Positions 63,360 to 64,000 of a DNA stretch of 64,000 nt are shown in pieces. The first letter of the stretch is position 1. Every line of letters starts with the position of its first letter. The position numbers were made by a program, and so were the translations under genes. Source of the DNA: Amphiduros pacificus (lineage: Eukaryota; Annelida; Polychaeta; Phyllodocida; Hesionidae); the NCBI GenBank assembly GCA_949316495.1, contig OX439005.1, positions 6,233,001-6,297,000 of the forward strand, read 5' to 3'. Under the pieces are notes generated by a model. That model was not told the origin of the DNA and did no database searches. It worked only from the letters and a program-made list of their open reading frames with translations.

Positions 63360-63570
63360 CTTGATAGTAGCTATCAACAGCTGTATATATATAGCAGCCA
63401 ACAGCTGTGTCCTTACATGGTAGCTATCATCAGCAGCTGTGAGCTGACATGGTAGTAGCTATTAATAATTACAACTATTAGCAGCTGAAATCTGACATGG
63501 TAGTAGGCATCACCAGCTTAAACTTGACATGGTAGTAACCAACAGCTGTAACCTGACATGTAGTAGTCGT
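63360..63570. repeat. Degenerate approximately 50-bp repeat
   Basis: Four loose copies of cagctgt-acctgacatggtagtag separated by variable spacers. Confidence 0.6.
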
Positions 63571-63616
63571 CAGTAACATTCATCCTTTGCAAATACCAAT
63601 CCCTGGGACTTGTCAG

Positions 63617-63734
63617 GCAGCACCGCCTCATACGTGGCATCTACCAAGATGAGGGGTTCTACAAGACAGTGGTGATTATCACCACCCTGCCTTCCTCCCA
63701 TATGTTACACATGCGGCTTGATCAAACATGCTGA
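63617..63734 (+). CDS. Candidate terminal exon, unrecognised
   Basis: After an acceptor-like gggacttgtcag the frame reads about 38 codons (HRLIRGIYQDEGFYKTVV, then IITTLPSSHM) to a TGA at 63,732-63,734. Composition is coding-like, and it could belong with the candidate exon at 62,601, but no donor connects them. Weak. Confidence 0.2.
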
Positions 63735-64000
63735 AATAGCACTTCCTGCGGAACCGGAAACAACGGTAAAGCTCAGTAAAGCTCAGTTGCAATTCCTATC
63801 CTGCCTCGGTTTGATCCAATACCTTCTTTTAACAAGACATTCTATAATAAAAATAATTTGTATGTTATTTCCAATTTGAAAATAATATTTATATTTGTCA
63901 ATCCCTTAAATATCAAATGGCCTGGCCTTAAATCAACCAACAAGTTAATCACACCCAGTCAAGAGCCTTTCATTTTGATTTTCGGAATCGGCAAATCAGT
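63735..64000. other. Window end, nothing recognised
   Basis: AT-rich sequence without a supported feature. Confidence 0.4.

Overview
This is an AT-rich window from an animal nuclear genome. The evidence is spliced exons with GT-AG introns, tRNA-derived SINEs with target-site duplications, MITEs, a hAT-like transposon with an intron, long (TA)n and (CA)n microsatellites, and an unusual load of minisatellites. A marine invertebrate, perhaps a mollusc, would fit this repeat style, but nothing in the window settles the species.

Layout. Positions 1-10,900 hold intergenic DNA with six minisatellite blocks (32, 62, 30, 36, 33 and about 20 bp units). Positions 10,920-14,103 carry the best host gene: three exons spliced in phase, giving a 483-residue protein with a C-terminal leucine zipper of FOS/ATF3/BATF type but a degenerate basic region. 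Its 3' end is a 59-bp tandem repeat that includes the stop codon, followed by a SINE and a poly(A) signal. Positions 14,586-27,285 are one degenerate 20-bp minisatellite of about 12.7 kb that reverses orientation at about 25,153, so it is a very large inverted repeat. Positions 28,100-31,680 hold a 25-28 bp array and a 14-bp array. Positions 34,198-34,542 (minus strand) carry a small exon whose protein starts with an N-myristoylation/palmitoylation-like motif. Positions 35,100-42,105 hold a 26-bp array, an inverted-repeat element family, and a SINE split by two separate DNA-element insertions. Positions 45,437-51,882 hold a 37-bp array and a GC-rich 56-bp array whose unit contains the octamer GCTGGTGG.

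Positions 52,405-53,141 are a PIF/Harbinger-type MITE. Positions 54,128-58,005 are a nearly whole 3.88-kb hAT-like transposon with an 8-bp target duplication, 370-bp inverted repeats and a spliced transposase gene. Just beyond it, a hammerhead-ribozyme-like core lies on the minus strand at 58,111-58,143, probably a Penelope-like-element or retrozyme remnant. The right end holds more microsatellites, a second inverted-repeat element, two weak candidate exons and a 19-bp array.

Only two host genes are well supported (the bZIP-like gene and the small acylated protein). Roughly 40 percent of the window is tandem repeat by my rough addition. Many of the longest open frames lie inside minisatellites whose unit lacks stop codons; I do not call them genes. 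The most interesting items are the inverted 12.7-kb minisatellite, the zipper protein with a non-canonical basic region, the hAT-like element, the ribozyme motif and the doubly interrupted SINE.
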